Assembly (NCBI GenBank): GCA_016801845.1 | Contig: CM028921.1 | Span: 14,573,275-14,637,274 of the forward strand | Reading direction: 5' to 3' | Source of the DNA: Polydactylus sextarius | Taxonomy: Eukaryota; Chordata; Actinopteri; Polynemidae | Length of the DNA: 64,000 nucleotides | Shown: in pieces, positions 47,270 to 58,424 of the stretch | Layout: the number at the start of each line of letters is the position of its first letter | Position numbering within the stretch: position 1 is the stretch's first letter | Made by a program: the position numbers and the translations under genes | The notes under the pieces: generated by a model | Seen by the model: the letters and a program-made list of their open reading frames with translations, nothing else | Databases searched by the model: none | What the model was told of the DNA's origin: nothing

Positions 47270-48010
47270 AATAGAGATGAGGGTCTGCTACAAGGTCTTT
47301 GCTGTCTCATTTTTTATTTCTTTTGGGAAAAGGTCAGTACTACACTCTCAGAGCAATGGATGAGGTTTCATCACTATAAAAAGTCATCAACACATTGTGA
47401 CGTCTCCTCTACAGAACGGACTTTAGTGAAGCTGCAGGTTTCCAGCAGATCGTCACTATGATACACATGTCAGGTCTCTTATTTCCCTTCCAAATTTTCA
47501 TTTAATTGCAACACTGCTGTTTATACATCCAACATATAAATCAGTGGTGTAAGTCAATAATGTCTATAACTACTGCCCATACAATGTTCATTAGAGATTA
47601 AATCCAGAGTGTAAAACAGAGTGTAGGTGGTGGATCATTGCTAAATCACTGCTTTAAGGTTTGGTACCCAGAGAGCTTCGGTAATAGTTAAGTTTACAAG
47701 ACAAAATGTTTTTAATACATCATAAAACCAAAATAGAGTGAACATTGATGTTACTTTCTAGCTCTTGGTGACTATGAGTCAATGAAGTGAATGAATGGTG
47801 GTTTGATGCTAAACTTATGCCATTTCCATGCTCTTAATGCTAATACTGGCTACATATCGATAGCAAAAATAAACGTACAGCACTTTTGCAGCCTGTATTT
47901 CCTGTATCATTTATACTATATTAAATATGTTGTATATGCAGTCTTTAATTTCTGTAGTCTTATAATTTCTTTCTTATAATTTCTGATATCATGTTCATTA
48001 GCATGGTAGT
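47270..48010. other. no gene or element recognised
   Basis: AT-rich sequence. Confidence 0.45.
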
Positions 48011-48013
48011 GAA

Positions 48014-48049
48014 CATGACAATGCTAATGATATCATTAGCATTGTCATG
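48014..48049. repeat. perfect 36-bp palindrome
   Basis: catgacaatgctaatgat is followed at once by its exact reverse complement, centre gat|atc at 48031/48032, with no spacer. A weaker surrounding pair (atgttcatt / gtgaacat at 47992-48016) makes it part of a larger folded structure. Confidence 0.97.
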
Positions 48050-49390
48050 ATGCAACTCTCTAAGGCCATGATAAAATAATGGACCGTGACATTGAAATAT
48101 CGAAAGCTTAGGTCATAGCACCTTTAACATTTGCGAGCTTTTGTTTTCTTTTGTTGTCAGTTTTTTTTTTTTTTTTTTTTAGCATCAACACCACGTCTGT
48201 TGATCATCTGCGGTTGTTGCTTAAACTCCTGATTTTCACTAACATTTAAGTGTAACAATCACAATAGAAAGTTGTTTGTTTTCATTCTGCAAAGGATGTT
48301 GAAAGATAAAAGATATTACACTCTGTGATGTAAGATTGGGAAAACAGTGAAAAAGAAGAAAAGAGTGTTAATGATTGAAATCATGGCTGCTGCTCCAGAA
48401 ACAAATCAAACCTCAGCAGCTTTAACTTTATTATCTCCTTATTATCTCCAAATGTTTGCTTTCTCTATAAATGCCCCTACTGTTATTTCTCCCTGCTCTG
48501 AATTATCTAAAAGAAACAGAAAGAATATTGATGAGCAGCTTGTCTGTTGAACTGGGTAAATGAAGCTTTCGTTCATTTCTGAATGATACTGTCCTGATAA
48601 CTTTGAGATACAGTCAGGCATGTCAAACATGAATTACAAAGCCAGTAATAAGAACCTACACACTCTAAAGAAGGGAAACTGGATTTTCAGTATCTGACTT
48701 AATATATCACAGTTTATCTGTGTGTTGCAGCAGGTGTTGAAGGTCTGGAGCTGATCTGAGGCCAACTGTAGGATTTGTGTTTTTACAACATTACAGACAT
48801 TTGGCCAATGTGACCTTGGCATAAAACTCATGGACATCAATGTGCCTGGACAGACTTAGAATCATAAGAGCAGCATGGGTCATTGTGCGCTCAGGAATAT
48901 AAACTCCCAGAGGGGGAAAGTAACTGATATTTAATCGTCCTTGACTCTGTGTCCTGGTCAGACACAGGATCTGATCTGAATTCTGACATCAACTTGGCAA
49001 ACAGCCACTGGATGGGCCGGGACTCAGGATATGGCATTGAGGTTATCTTGGCATGTTACCTGCGCACTGATGGTAATTACGTTTGAATAGAAGATGAGGA
49101 GAAGTATGACAGAGGGAGAGAAAGTGGCAAACAGACAAAATATCTACCTGCAGCTCGTCACTGATGGTGGATGGTGACACCTAATGAAGACTGAGTAATC
49201 ACTTCATTATCTTCATCGTCATCATTTGTCCTGACTGAGGTATCCTTCACATGAAGGTGCTTTGGAAGGGAGGTCAACAGCAGCCTCATCTGACATCTAT
49301 TCACACAAGACATGACTTAACCAGAAATGCGCAGTCACATTCAATCCAGGCTATGAATTCAACTTCCCAGGCTGTCAGATTCCTGATGTG
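48050..49390. other. no gene recognised
   Basis: Contains a 19-base T-run (48162-48180) only. Confidence 0.45.
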
Positions 49391-49483
49391 GCAGTGTTGG
49401 CCAAACACTTTGTTGACAGAATGATATCCAAAGTAAAAAGTGTGCCAAGTTCCCGTCTTGAAACCGTCAGCTGAATTACAGTT

Positions 49484-49488
<5 letters not shown>

Positions 49489-49518
<30 letters not shown>
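49489..49518. repeat. (TA)n microsatellite
   Basis: About 14 TA units. Confidence 0.95.
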
Positions 49519-49520
<2 letters not shown>

Positions 49521-49741
49521 GGGTGCAATAATACACAAAATTCACAGTTTGTTCGGTTCAGTTCGATACTTTAGTGTCACATTCATTTTTCGATACAAAA
49601 AAAGAGAAATGTCCATGCCTTTTTAAACTTGTGGTTTATAGAAATTACCAACATTTGTTTCAACTCAAAATGATCACAGGGTTTCACATATGATGATCAA
49701 TGTGTGGCCAGTGTTAATTCCTCCACGGAATCAACACTGGC
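49519..49741. repeat. hAT-like element fragment with hairpin
   Basis: aggggtgcaataatacacaaaattcac…gttcggttcag resembles the start of a common fish hAT element. At 49708-49740 a 14-bp stem with one mismatch (ccagtgttaattcc / ggaatcaacactgg) has a 5-nt loop. The boundaries are uncertain. Confidence 0.4.
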
Positions 49742-49879
49742 TTATTATTTCATTTATTTTTTCCAACACAAAACACATTAAAAACAAATGGATTGCTCGC
49801 TCCCTCTCTGTCTCTCTCTTGCGCGCACAGGGAAGACGATCGGTAAAGTCTGTCCCCCTGTCCCGTCAGTGAACGGGGT

Positions 49880-50743
49880 CTTACCCTCAGTGAAGACACA
49901 GTCAACGAGTGAGACGATGTTCCTGAAAAGTTCCCGTCACCTAAACATTACATGAACTGAACGTACTGTATTTCTGTCTGATGAACGTTATTGTGAACGC
50001 GTTCATTCTGGTGTTTGTGAATGGCGCTCTCTCACAGTTCGTTCAAGAAACTACCAGATTTCCATAGAGCTTTCCTGGCTTTTTCGTTTACACTACATGT
50101 TAACAGATTTCTGCGCGGTAAGCAGGATGAGAGCGTTTTCAGCCAAAATCCTATTAAAAGCTGTAGCACAACTATACAGTTCATGTCAACTATGCTTTCA
50201 ATGTATGTATTGACAGGGATACCTCAAAAGAAAAATGATGAAAAATATCACCACTACCCTGCAATTGCATGAAACAAAAGCTGGAAAACTATCCGTGTTG
50301 ACCTTGTCATATCATATGTTGAAAATAAGAAAAGAAAAACAGAGAAACACATACTGAACAATGCTATGCACTTTTTAAAAAAAGGCGCTACATTGGGCCG
50401 TGTAAAGACAGGGCTGACAGCTGATGCACCGCACACACATCTGCAGACATGCCTGGTGTGAATTACACACACGCTCTGCACTGCTCACACGCTGTGCAGT
50501 GTGACTGAGGCCTCAGACTCTCCTTCACCATTAAAATTTGATAGGAAGATGGAATCTGACACATAGTTTCAGTGTTAAAACTGATAAAGATAATTGCTGT
50601 CTATAGTTCTATATGGGCTGCAGCAATAATTTTGAATAATAATAGCTCACAGCAACATTGAAAAAAAGAACTGTGAACTAGTTCATTTTTGGAACTATGA
50701 ACTTTGAAATAGTTCATGTAGAAAGTGAACTTTCCCAACACTG
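49880..50743. mobile_element. non-autonomous hAT-like sequence
   Basis: Repeated tgaac/gttca motifs run throughout (cctgaaaagttcccgtcacc, gaacgcgttcattctggtg, gaactagttcatttttgg, gaactttcccaacactg). The right terminus ccaacactg is complementary to cagtgttgg at 49392-49400, so the whole unit may start there. I find no matching 8-bp target duplication. No transposase. Confidence 0.45.
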
Positions 50744-50749
50744 CTCAGG

Positions 50750-50783
50750 ATTTTCTGGTAAAAAGATTTTCTGGTAAAAAGCA
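50750..50783. repeat. 16-bp tandem duplication
   Basis: attttctggtaaaaag occurs twice head to tail. Confidence 0.95.
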
Positions 50784-50784
50784 G

Positions 50785-51410
50785 AATTTATGGTTCCATC
50801 AACTGACCTTTGGCTCAGCCCCGCCCCCGAACGCAAACAAACCAATAGCATTTAACTACCAGCTGCCCAGAACCCAGACTCGGACATTCTCAGTGTCTAA
50901 CTCCATAGAGAACCACTAGACCCTGCAACACGTTTGTTGTTTTCTGATTAATGATTTAAAATGCAAAAATGATCAAACAATGTGCCTGGGGCACATGCAA
51001 CAGCGATATGCAGTATCCCGAGAGGATAAGCAACAGGGTTTATGTTATCCTGTTTCCCAAACCCAAACAAAACATGGGCAAATGTCTCCTGTGGATTAAG
51101 CTGTGTGACAGACCATAGTCAACTCAATGTAACAACTATTAACAAGGATGTCTGCATTTGTACTAAAGTAAGGCAATGTCTTGTATAATCTTAACAATCA
51201 AGTCATATAATATCAATCACATAGCGCCTAGCGGTGATGACCTTACTTAAGCTAACTACATAGCTTACCTGATTAGCATTAGCTAGCACCGTTGACACCA
51301 GTGGCAGTGGTTAGCGTCAGTATTAACATTACCTGCCTGTGTCATTGTCATGTCTCATTTAGTGTAATATTTTGTTTGTTACACTTAGAAACTGTTTCTG
51401 AGAAACTGAG
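50785..51410. other. no gene or element recognised
   Basis: Mixed sequence with tagctaacta motifs near 51250-51290. Confidence 0.45.
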
Positions 51411-51412
51411 AG

Positions 51413-51446
51413 AATAAAGTCATGAGTTTCTACTCATGACTTTATT
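51413..51446. repeat. perfect 15-bp inverted repeat with 4-nt loop
   Basis: Arms aataaagtcatgagt (51413-51427) and its exact complement (51432-51446), loop ttct. It directly precedes the Tc1 fragment. Confidence 0.95.
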
Positions 51447-51449
51447 ATT

Positions 51450-51785
51450 CCAGATTGTCACACTACCACCACCATACTTGACTGTTGGTATATGTTCCTT
51501 TTGTGAATTGCTGTGTTTACACCATATGCAATATGGCATAAACCTCCCAAAAAGTTAAACTTTTGTCTTGTCAGTCCATAGAATATTTTCCCAAAAGTGT
51601 TGTGGATCATCAAGATGCTTTTTGGCAAATTTCTTCTTGTTTAGCAGGGGCATTCACCTTGGAACTCCCCCATGGATACCATTTCGTGTGCAGTCTCTGT
51701 CTTATCTTGGATTTCCACAGGATCCATGTCCATTGTGGAATGCCTGTACTTCGTATCCACTCTGTGCGTAACCTCGACTTCAGAC
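51450..51785 (-). pseudogene. Tc1-like transposase fragment
   Basis: Minus sense: KHLDDPQHFWENILWTDKTK (about 51622-51563). It corresponds to the Tc1 block 'FW..VLWSDETK', so the second catalytic Asp of the DDE triad is present. Further on, PTVKYGGGSV-type sequence (about 51488-51460) corresponds to the block before the third catalytic residue. The first Asp region (51785-51640) is recognisable only at nucleotide level, and frames are broken. Both ends of the transposon are missing. Confidence 0.8.
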
Positions 51786-51789
51786 CTTC

Positions 51790-52800
51790 CTCTGACTATA
51801 AAGACGATTTCAAGGTATATTGCAGAGAAATATGATCCACTGTAAAAAGGTGTATTTTATTTTGAAAAATAACTGGTTGTTTCCTTTTGTTTCAGTACAT
51901 GATTCCTGTCCCGCACTATCTACCCCTTTGTCTTCCCCTGGGAGTGAAAAGACTTCTCCCTCTTAAATAATACTTTGACAAGCGGGTTCATGTGCTGCTA
52001 ATACAGACTGATTGCTTGTTTTACAAATGTTATCATTGATGAAATAATTGTAGAAAACCTCAGCAACATGTCTGATAGTAAGGCTGTCTTAACAGTGATT
52101 TATTGTGTAAGCTTTCTGTCAAACTGTCAGAGTTTTGAGCCAGGCAACGACACTGCACAGATTTACAGATGAAGTACTTGAACAGACAAGTGGAGTAATT
52201 ACGGTGTCTGAAACTATTGACTCTCAGAGCGTTTGGGAAAAAATGATGGTAACAAGGGCAAAAGCTTCAGTTTCATTTCAACTGCACTGTTTAATTCAAC
52301 TCAAGATTTAATAAAAATAATTAAACTTGTGTATTACTCTAAATTAAAGAGAGGGTCTTTGATTTATATCTTTATATCTTCTATCTATAAGAAAGTGCAT
52401 TATTCTGATATTCCAGAGCTTAAGAACATGAAAGTAAAAGGTAAATTCATTTACATTTGCGGAAACAGAGATGTACAATTATGTGTCATCAGTGTACATT
52501 TTTGCTGAAAGCTTGTCACATAAAGATGTCAGAATTGCAAAGTTAAACTTTATTGCAAAATTAAATCAACTTGAACTGGGTGTTTAGCACTGACGCATGC
52601 TTGTCACATCAACTCTATGTGATCAGAAACGCAGGTTTGCGCTTTCAGTCCTTTACACAGAGACGCAAGTAAGGAGCATTTTTAAGATTTCCTCTCTGGT
52701 TTCACTTTTTTGCATTTTCAACCCCCAGAATGTCGTTACCATCTAAATGATATGGACATCTAATATTTTGCACTTTTCACCCCCAAGTTTTATCATGTAA
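51790..52800. other. no gene or element recognised
   Basis: AT-rich sequence. The plus frame of 91 codons at 52233-52508 has no motif. Confidence 0.45.
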
Positions 52801-52802
52801 AG

Positions 52803-52990
52803 TGCCCCTTAGTGAGTGAGTGCTGAGTGCTGAGTCCTGTCCTGAGGAGTTGGCTCTTCTATGTTGAGCCATGCGTTTGTCCAGGGTTTGTTTTGTTTCC
52901 CTGATGTAAAGGTCCTTGTAGTCATCCTTACATTGAATCCTGGACACCTTACAACACCCTGTACACCAGAACCAACCTCAACCCAGACCA
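52803..52990 (-). pseudogene. Penelope-like element GIY-YIG endonuclease fragment
   Basis: One minus frame reads IQCKDDYKDLYIRETKQTLD, then KRMAQHRRANSSGQDSAL. From memory this matches the C-terminal GIY-YIG nuclease of fish Penelope-like elements (…DLYIGETKQPL..RM.QHRRANSSGQDSA…). The Gly of YIG is Arg here (YIR), and the upstream 'GVVY' half lies in a different frame. Only about 60 residues survive and there is no RT next to it. It would have been the DNA-nicking domain of the retroelement. Confidence 0.75.
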
Positions 52991-53029
52991 CATTTGCCAA
53001 CTACTGGATTTCTGTTTGACCACTTAGGA

Positions 53030-53470
53030 TATTGAGTCTAAAATTGGGATTATTTGCAGATGACATTGTTGTGATCATATCACATCTAAAATACTGTATT
53101 CTCAATCTACTTTTCCTTAAGATGAGTGTTTCTTTATCTTTTCAGGCTATCCCTCTCAAAAATATGATATTCTTTCAAAGTACTTCTTTAAATATTTACA
53201 GAGTAAACACTTTATATTTAAGATACTAAATTCCTAACCCTTACCTGCACTCACTTTTTTAGAAAAAAAAATAATAAAGTTGCATCCTAAAAAGTGTCTG
53301 ACCTGCTTCTACAATACCATGGTAGACAGCTCACAAACTTCCTCAGAAAATAAAAGGTTAGTATGGTGTAAAGACTTGAATAGTGAAATATCTGTTGAGG
53401 ACTGGTGGAAGGTCTGCTTGAAGGCTCAGACACAATCTATTAATACTAGCGTTAAATTACTTCATTAACT
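53030..53470 (+). pseudogene. possible L1/Tx1-like LINE fragments
   Basis: The plus frame at 53041 gives KLGLFADDIVVIIS, an RT active-site block (FADD). The frame 53280-53468 gives RLVWCKDLNSEISVEDWWKV, resembling the '…W..DL...IS...W..' block after the RT in L1-type LINEs. The region between is eroded. The family call is tentative. Confidence 0.5.
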
Positions 53471-53474
53471 CCAA

Positions 53475-54260
53475 AGATGTATGGTACTTCTGCATTGTAT
53501 TTAAATACAGTACTTGAGTCACTGTAGTTATTTATTTCCCACCTTCTGCAAATGATCAAATGTTCAGTTTACTTTTCACCATAAATTATTTATGTTTTGT
53601 CAAAGTGGTAGTATATACCAACCAAAAAGTCCTCCACCCGCAGCTTTATGGCCTTGATACCACAACTAGTAGCAAGCTGCACAAGACATTAGCAACCCAA
53701 ATCCTGAATATGTGGCTGGCTGTTCTGAAGTCTGGTTGTGACAGTTGTGGAACATAACAACAATACATAGGTGTGAACCTACGTCTCGATTCCTATCCCT
53801 ACTGGTGACAGGTTCAGGCACTCAATTAAACAAAGCAGAGAGTATTTTCTTGTCAAAACTCTGTTCCTGTACTGCTTTAGCATTGAAGTACAACTCTACT
53901 GAATACCTTCAAAGTATAGAAACTTTAATTTTTGCCCATGCTGATAAATGTCTAACCAAACATTTTACTAAAAGCTCCTCTGTTTCTTCTGATTCTCAAA
54001 TGAAGTGGAAAAAGCTCCTTCCTTTTCAGCAGAGAGCCTCTTTCCCTCTGGATAGAACCACTTTACTATTTCTAGACATTTACCTGCAGTGCCTCAGCTA
54101 TGTGAGTGCCTCCTGTGGCTTTTATCTCTGCCCCAGCACTCCAATCCATTTCCCTCTCAAGCATTTGAATGAACTCCATAAGTCCTAACAGCAGGTATGT
54201 GGATTTAAAACCCTTTTCACCTCTCCCAGTCCATTTGAAATTAAAAAATAAATAGATCCC
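53475..54260. other. no gene recognised; unexplained 147-codon frame
   Basis: A plus-strand frame (53745-54188) is longer than chance neighbours but has no motif I know, and no ATG context, splice signal or repeat evidence to support it. Confidence 0.35.
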
Positions 54261-54264
54261 AGAC

Positions 54265-54500
54265 CACAACGTCATTGACAAAATCACAAGGACCCTCACT
54301 ATATCCACTGACTCTTTGGAAAGGGCCTTCTTCACAAAACAGAGGAAGCATGTTCAGTGGCAGACTCCTGTCACTGTCATGTTCCACAGGCAAACTGAGG
54401 AGGCCTTTTGTCCCCAAGGCCATCCAGCTCTTTAACACATCACTGAAAGTGAGGGGTGCAATTGACTCTAAGTAACTCTCTCTCTCACATACACACACAA

Positions 54501-54554
<54 letters not shown>

Positions 54555-54690
54555 CTGCCTCTCCCTCCCACACACTCCATCCCCTTTTGCACCTTTTGGA
54601 CTTTTTGCCCTTCCACCCTTGAAACTTTCTTTTGTGCTACTTGTACTTGATCCTTTAGGATCAACAAGGTATCTATCTGTCTGTCTATCT
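54265..54690 (+). repeat. CR1/L2-type LINE 3' end with TATC tail
   Basis: The plus frame ends …SLSCSTGKLRRPFVPKAIQL and FNTS, the C-terminal block of fish L2-type LINEs. A 3' untranslated part containing a (CA)n tract follows, with gatcctttaggatcaac and ctatctgtctgtctatctat as tail. The internal microsatellite lies inside the 3' UTR. Confidence 0.7.
54503..54552. repeat. (CA)n microsatellite
   Basis: About 24 CA units. The opposed Val/Cys frames over it are artefacts. Confidence 0.97.
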
Positions 54691-54758
54691 ATGCCTGCTC
54701 CACCACTCATCATTCAATAAAGCTCAGCGCTCCGCTAAAAGTTCATCCCGCTAGTATG

Positions 54759-55212
54759 ATTGGGGTAGGAGGTAGAACCTTCAGTTATTAGGTTCCTCTC
54801 TTATGGAACCAGCTCCCAGTTTAGGTCTGAGAGGCAGACACCCTTTCTACATTTAAGGTTAGATTTATTACTGTGGTTATGATAATGATAATTATTGCAC
54901 TACAGCACCTTTTGCTGGTTGTAAAAGTATAAAATGTCTCTTACTGGTCTCCCTCTCTTCTTTTACACCCTCTCCTCCACCATCCTCTCCTCCCTTTCCT
55001 CTGTCTCCTCTTTTTTCTTTTCACTCCAACCAGTCAAGGCAGATGACCATCCACTCTTAGTCTGGTTCTGGAGGTTTCTTCCTGTTAAAAGAGAGTTTTT
55101 CCTTCCATGTCACCAAGTGCTGCACACTGTGGGAACTGCTGTTTTTACTATTATAAATTGTAAAGAGCCTTGAAATAAATGTTTTTTTATGATATGGCAC
55201 TATAAAAATAAC
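54759..55212 (+). repeat. LINE 3' end, 'caaccagtcaaggcagatg' type
   Basis: Blocks in order: gtagaaccttcagttatta, ttatggaaccagctcccag, ctacatttaaggttaga, a pyrimidine-rich part, ccaaccagtcaaggcagatgac, gtttcttcctgttaaaag, gagtttttccttcc, gagccttgaaata and atggcactataaa. This is a very common fish LINE end. Sister copies lie at 61725-62665 (+) and 26050-26210 (-). Confidence 0.8.
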
Positions 55213-55214
55213 CC

Positions 55215-56365
55215 CTTCAGTCTCCATCTCTGCACCAAGGCCATTAATAGTCCCGGTTGTACTCTGTGGCTTCAAAAATAAAAGCAGAAAATGGACAAAT
55301 ATTGGAAAGAAACATGGCAGAGAGATATGAATCTGAAGCCACTAGCCTGAAATCCTGTCAGGATTCACGCCAAGATGCCCCCTTTAGCAATGAAAAGTGT
55401 TGACATCCTCCATTATCATTACTCAATTTAATTTACAGTAATTAGAAACAACGTTGATGCACACATAGAAACAGATGAGCTGCCACTAGTGCTGTATTTA
55501 TCCCAGCTCTGTGTAATTAGCAGCTAATCAGTAAAGACAGGCTCTTGCTGTAGGATGATTAACAGTGTTGCCTCAAACTGCGGACCAGCTTTGCTGTATC
55601 TTGGATTGGATGTGTGTGCGTGCAGGTATAAAAAATTGAGTGACAGGTATGTTTTTTTGTCTAAGAGCGTCAGCAGTGACATGAGATTTTCTTTCTAGAA
55701 TGAGTGATAACAGATGAGGCCATCATGGGTTTAATGGAGGAATCAAAGCAGCAATGAGGACATGGGTCAGATCCAATCATACTCACAATCTCACTGTGTT
55801 ATTTTGTGTTCTCCATGACAGCCACTCTGATGGCAGGAAATGGAGCTAAATTCAGAACCTGCTCTCTCTCTTCTTTGCTGCCTTTCCAGAGTTTAGCTAA
55901 TACATGATGACTCCTCCATTTGAAACTTTCTGGATGACAAAAATGGCCCTCCTAACATAGCTCTAACTTGAAAAGAATAGCACTCCGAAAAAATAATCTG
56001 CTGAGATTCCAGCACACTCTGTGGGTCAACATGCTTAAGGAAAATCTGTAGTCAATAAGACTGGAAATTGGATAAGCTGATGTAGTCAGTTAACATTGGA
56101 TGCAATAGTTGTACAAGACCAAAGTTAATATAATCTGCTTGCACTGGATAAACCCACAGCCAATGTCATCAGCTGTACATGTTATGGTCTGGCATTTATT
56201 TTCAGCTTGAGTCAGTAGCTGAGTATAGCTACAGCCAGAGGTCAAAAATAACTGGTTGGCCAACCAACCAAATGTGCTTGATAGAAAAAAATATTAGTCA
56301 ATAATATATCTTACTGGCTAAAATTAAACATTATTTTCAACTTGAATGAGTGGGTAATATACACC
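55215..56365. other. no gene or element recognised
   Basis: AT-rich sequence with no recognisable blocks. Confidence 0.45.
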
Positions 56366-56370
56366 CTTCT

Positions 56371-56394
56371 TCCATCCATCCATCCATCCATCCA
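56371..56394. repeat. (ATCC)n microsatellite
   Basis: Five to six tandem ATCC units. Confidence 0.9.
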
Positions 56395-56513
56395 AAATAG
56401 GGACAAAAAAAATGATATTAAGAATTGCTGCCTGCTGCTGTCAGAGCAAATTGAACCTCTGGTTCACTATGCTCTTGTGTGTCAGATATCTGGCTCTGAG
56501 GACTTTTTTTCTT

Positions 56514-56738
56514 AGAGAGCTCTCTGGTAGACTATGTCTGTCAGCACCTGTAGTCTCAATATAGCGATGTAATATGTTGATCTGGTTGTGTTTAATATCT
56601 ATACATGGCAAATTAAAAACCTACCAGAATATTTCAACTTGTTATAGAGGGAATTACTAATTCTTAACATCATATTTGTGAATGAAAAACATTTTTTTGT
56701 TAACAGACAATCTTAAAAATTATACATTGTGGCTTTAA
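56514..56738 (+). repeat. dispersed repeat, sister copy of 46508-46713
   Basis: It starts agagagctctctggtagac, contains gagggaattactaattc and ends aattatacattgtggctttaa. Orientation and order are the same as the 46.5-kb copy, but it has no (TA)n tract. Confidence 0.7.
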
Positions 56739-56739
56739 G

Positions 56740-57160
56740 TAATGTGCTTGAAAGTTTATGAGGTCCGAGAACCATCCCATGGAAAGGCCAGAAACATAAA
56801 CAAGGTAACCAACTGTCATGATGAAAAAAGAGCAGCGACTCCTTGGCTGTGAAGAAAGTCAACTAATCAGATAATGTCTATATCCTTTCACATCCTCTCC
56901 AGCACCAACATGAACTCATTAAACTTTTTGGAGGACAGTAAACAAAGATATTTCCTACATGGCACTTGTAGACTAACTATCTCGCTGTCAGAGTGGTATA
57001 ATGACATGATGAATGAGGGAGTTATTACAGTAACCTCCGAAAATGATTTTAGGAAGCAGCAGTTATTGTTGGATGATATCCATCAGTGACAGAACCGCTG
57101 TGAGACACTACAGATTGTTTATTGATTTTTACAAGATAGATGATGTTGCGACCACACAAA
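56740..57160. other. no gene or element recognised
   Basis: AT-rich sequence. The 71-codon plus frame (56874-57089) has no motif. Confidence 0.4.
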
Positions 57161-57162
57161 GG

Positions 57163-57831
57163 GCCTGATTTACTAAGATCCCTGATAAAATTCCCGAACA
57201 GATTTCACGCACTATTGGTTTGTGTGTTGTGGGTGATCAACTGAAGACTGCTCACCCAACTAAGACTGCTCACCCAGTTGACAGATGCAAACATGTTGGA
57301 GACCACCCTATTTAGGTGAGTTTTTGTATGAATATTTGCCCACCGAAAATTTTCGGCCAAAAATGACCCAAAAGTGCATTTTTTCAGTTTTTGGCTGAAA
57401 GACTTTAATCACCACAGCAACACAACCAAAATGTTGTGATGACGCAAGCAAAAACCGCAGTCAGCGCAGGCTGGTCTGAAAGGGCCAACATGTCTGCAGT
57501 TGGACATATTTCAATATATCTGAGAAAAACCCACATATAGCGTTTTGCAAAATGTGTAATACTGAAATTTCAAGAGGGGGTGCATACAGCAGTTAGTCAA
57601 TACGGTCATTTAATGAATAGATAAATAAATAAAAACCTGCTGCCGTTGGGTCATTTAATTAAAATTAATAATAATAAAAAAAGTAAAGGATAAACTGCAG
57701 GCGTTTTCTCGGGTCGGTCGGTCACTAGCGAGGTATGTTCAGGAACCGTCAGAAAACACAGAAATAAACAATGACAACTCAAACTGAACATGACACAACA
57801 ACTTATTATGATTTATTTTATTTTATTTTTG

Positions 57832-57884
<53 letters not shown>

Positions 57885-58026
57885 ATATATAAATGGATTA
57901 CGCATTTCCCTGTTTAAGGAACACGATCCTCATTGTGTTCGGTTAATAGATCAGCTTCAACATGTATTTGCATGTGCAATCAAGTTTGCACTCATTTTTG
58001 CTCATGCAAATCTTTATTAAAACAGG
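57163..58026. mobile_element. hAT-like MITE with nested insert
   Basis: The left end agggcctgatttactaagat and the right end (complement: gccctgttttaataaagat) are imperfect inverted repeats typical of a fish hAT group, with 'gcatgtgcaa…gtttgca' subterminal motifs near 57970. A different hAT-type piece (aattttcggccaaaaatgac…gtgcattttttc…ggctgaaag) is nested at about 57340-57420. A 59-bp (TA)n tract lies at 57832-57890. Confidence 0.6.
57832..57890. repeat. (TA)n microsatellite
   Basis: Long AT alternation with one interruption (tatt). Confidence 0.97.
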
Positions 58027-58029
58027 GCC

Positions 58030-58420
58030 AACTGTACAAAAGTGTTATTGATTTAATATAACCTGTTGATGTATATGCTCATACTTAGCTTTAAGCATCA
58101 GTCCAGACTTCTACATTCATAGCTTGAGGATCTGTACAATGAAACAGCTGCTGGATTTTTTCCCCAGAAAACAGCAGCAGCACTTTTACTGAACTCAGTG
58201 AGCAGTGAGTCAGCACTATTCTGAACTCTATATACATTGAAAATCAATCTTTGCTCTGGTCATACTGTAAAACCTACTAAGTTCAGAGTACTCAATTTTT
58301 TTTTGTAACTGATTACATAAGAAAATCAGTCTTTTCACTTTCTTGTTTGCAGTCTGCAGTCTCATCTGTTCCTTGGTCTCTCCTTTGCGAAAGTTAGGAA
58401 AGAAGTTAACTTCGGAGCGT
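58030..58420. other. no gene or element recognised
   Basis: Short AT-rich spacer between the hAT-like MITE and the decayed two-gene block. Confidence 0.45.
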
Positions 58421-58424
58421 CAAG

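Noticed and set aside
53745..54188. 147-codon plus-strand frame as a host exon
   Set aside because: No recognisable motif, no splice-site support and neighbouring LINE debris. Length alone is not enough.
54456..54713. Opposed frames rich in Thr/His and Val/Cys
   Set aside because: Translation of the (CA)n microsatellite in both directions.
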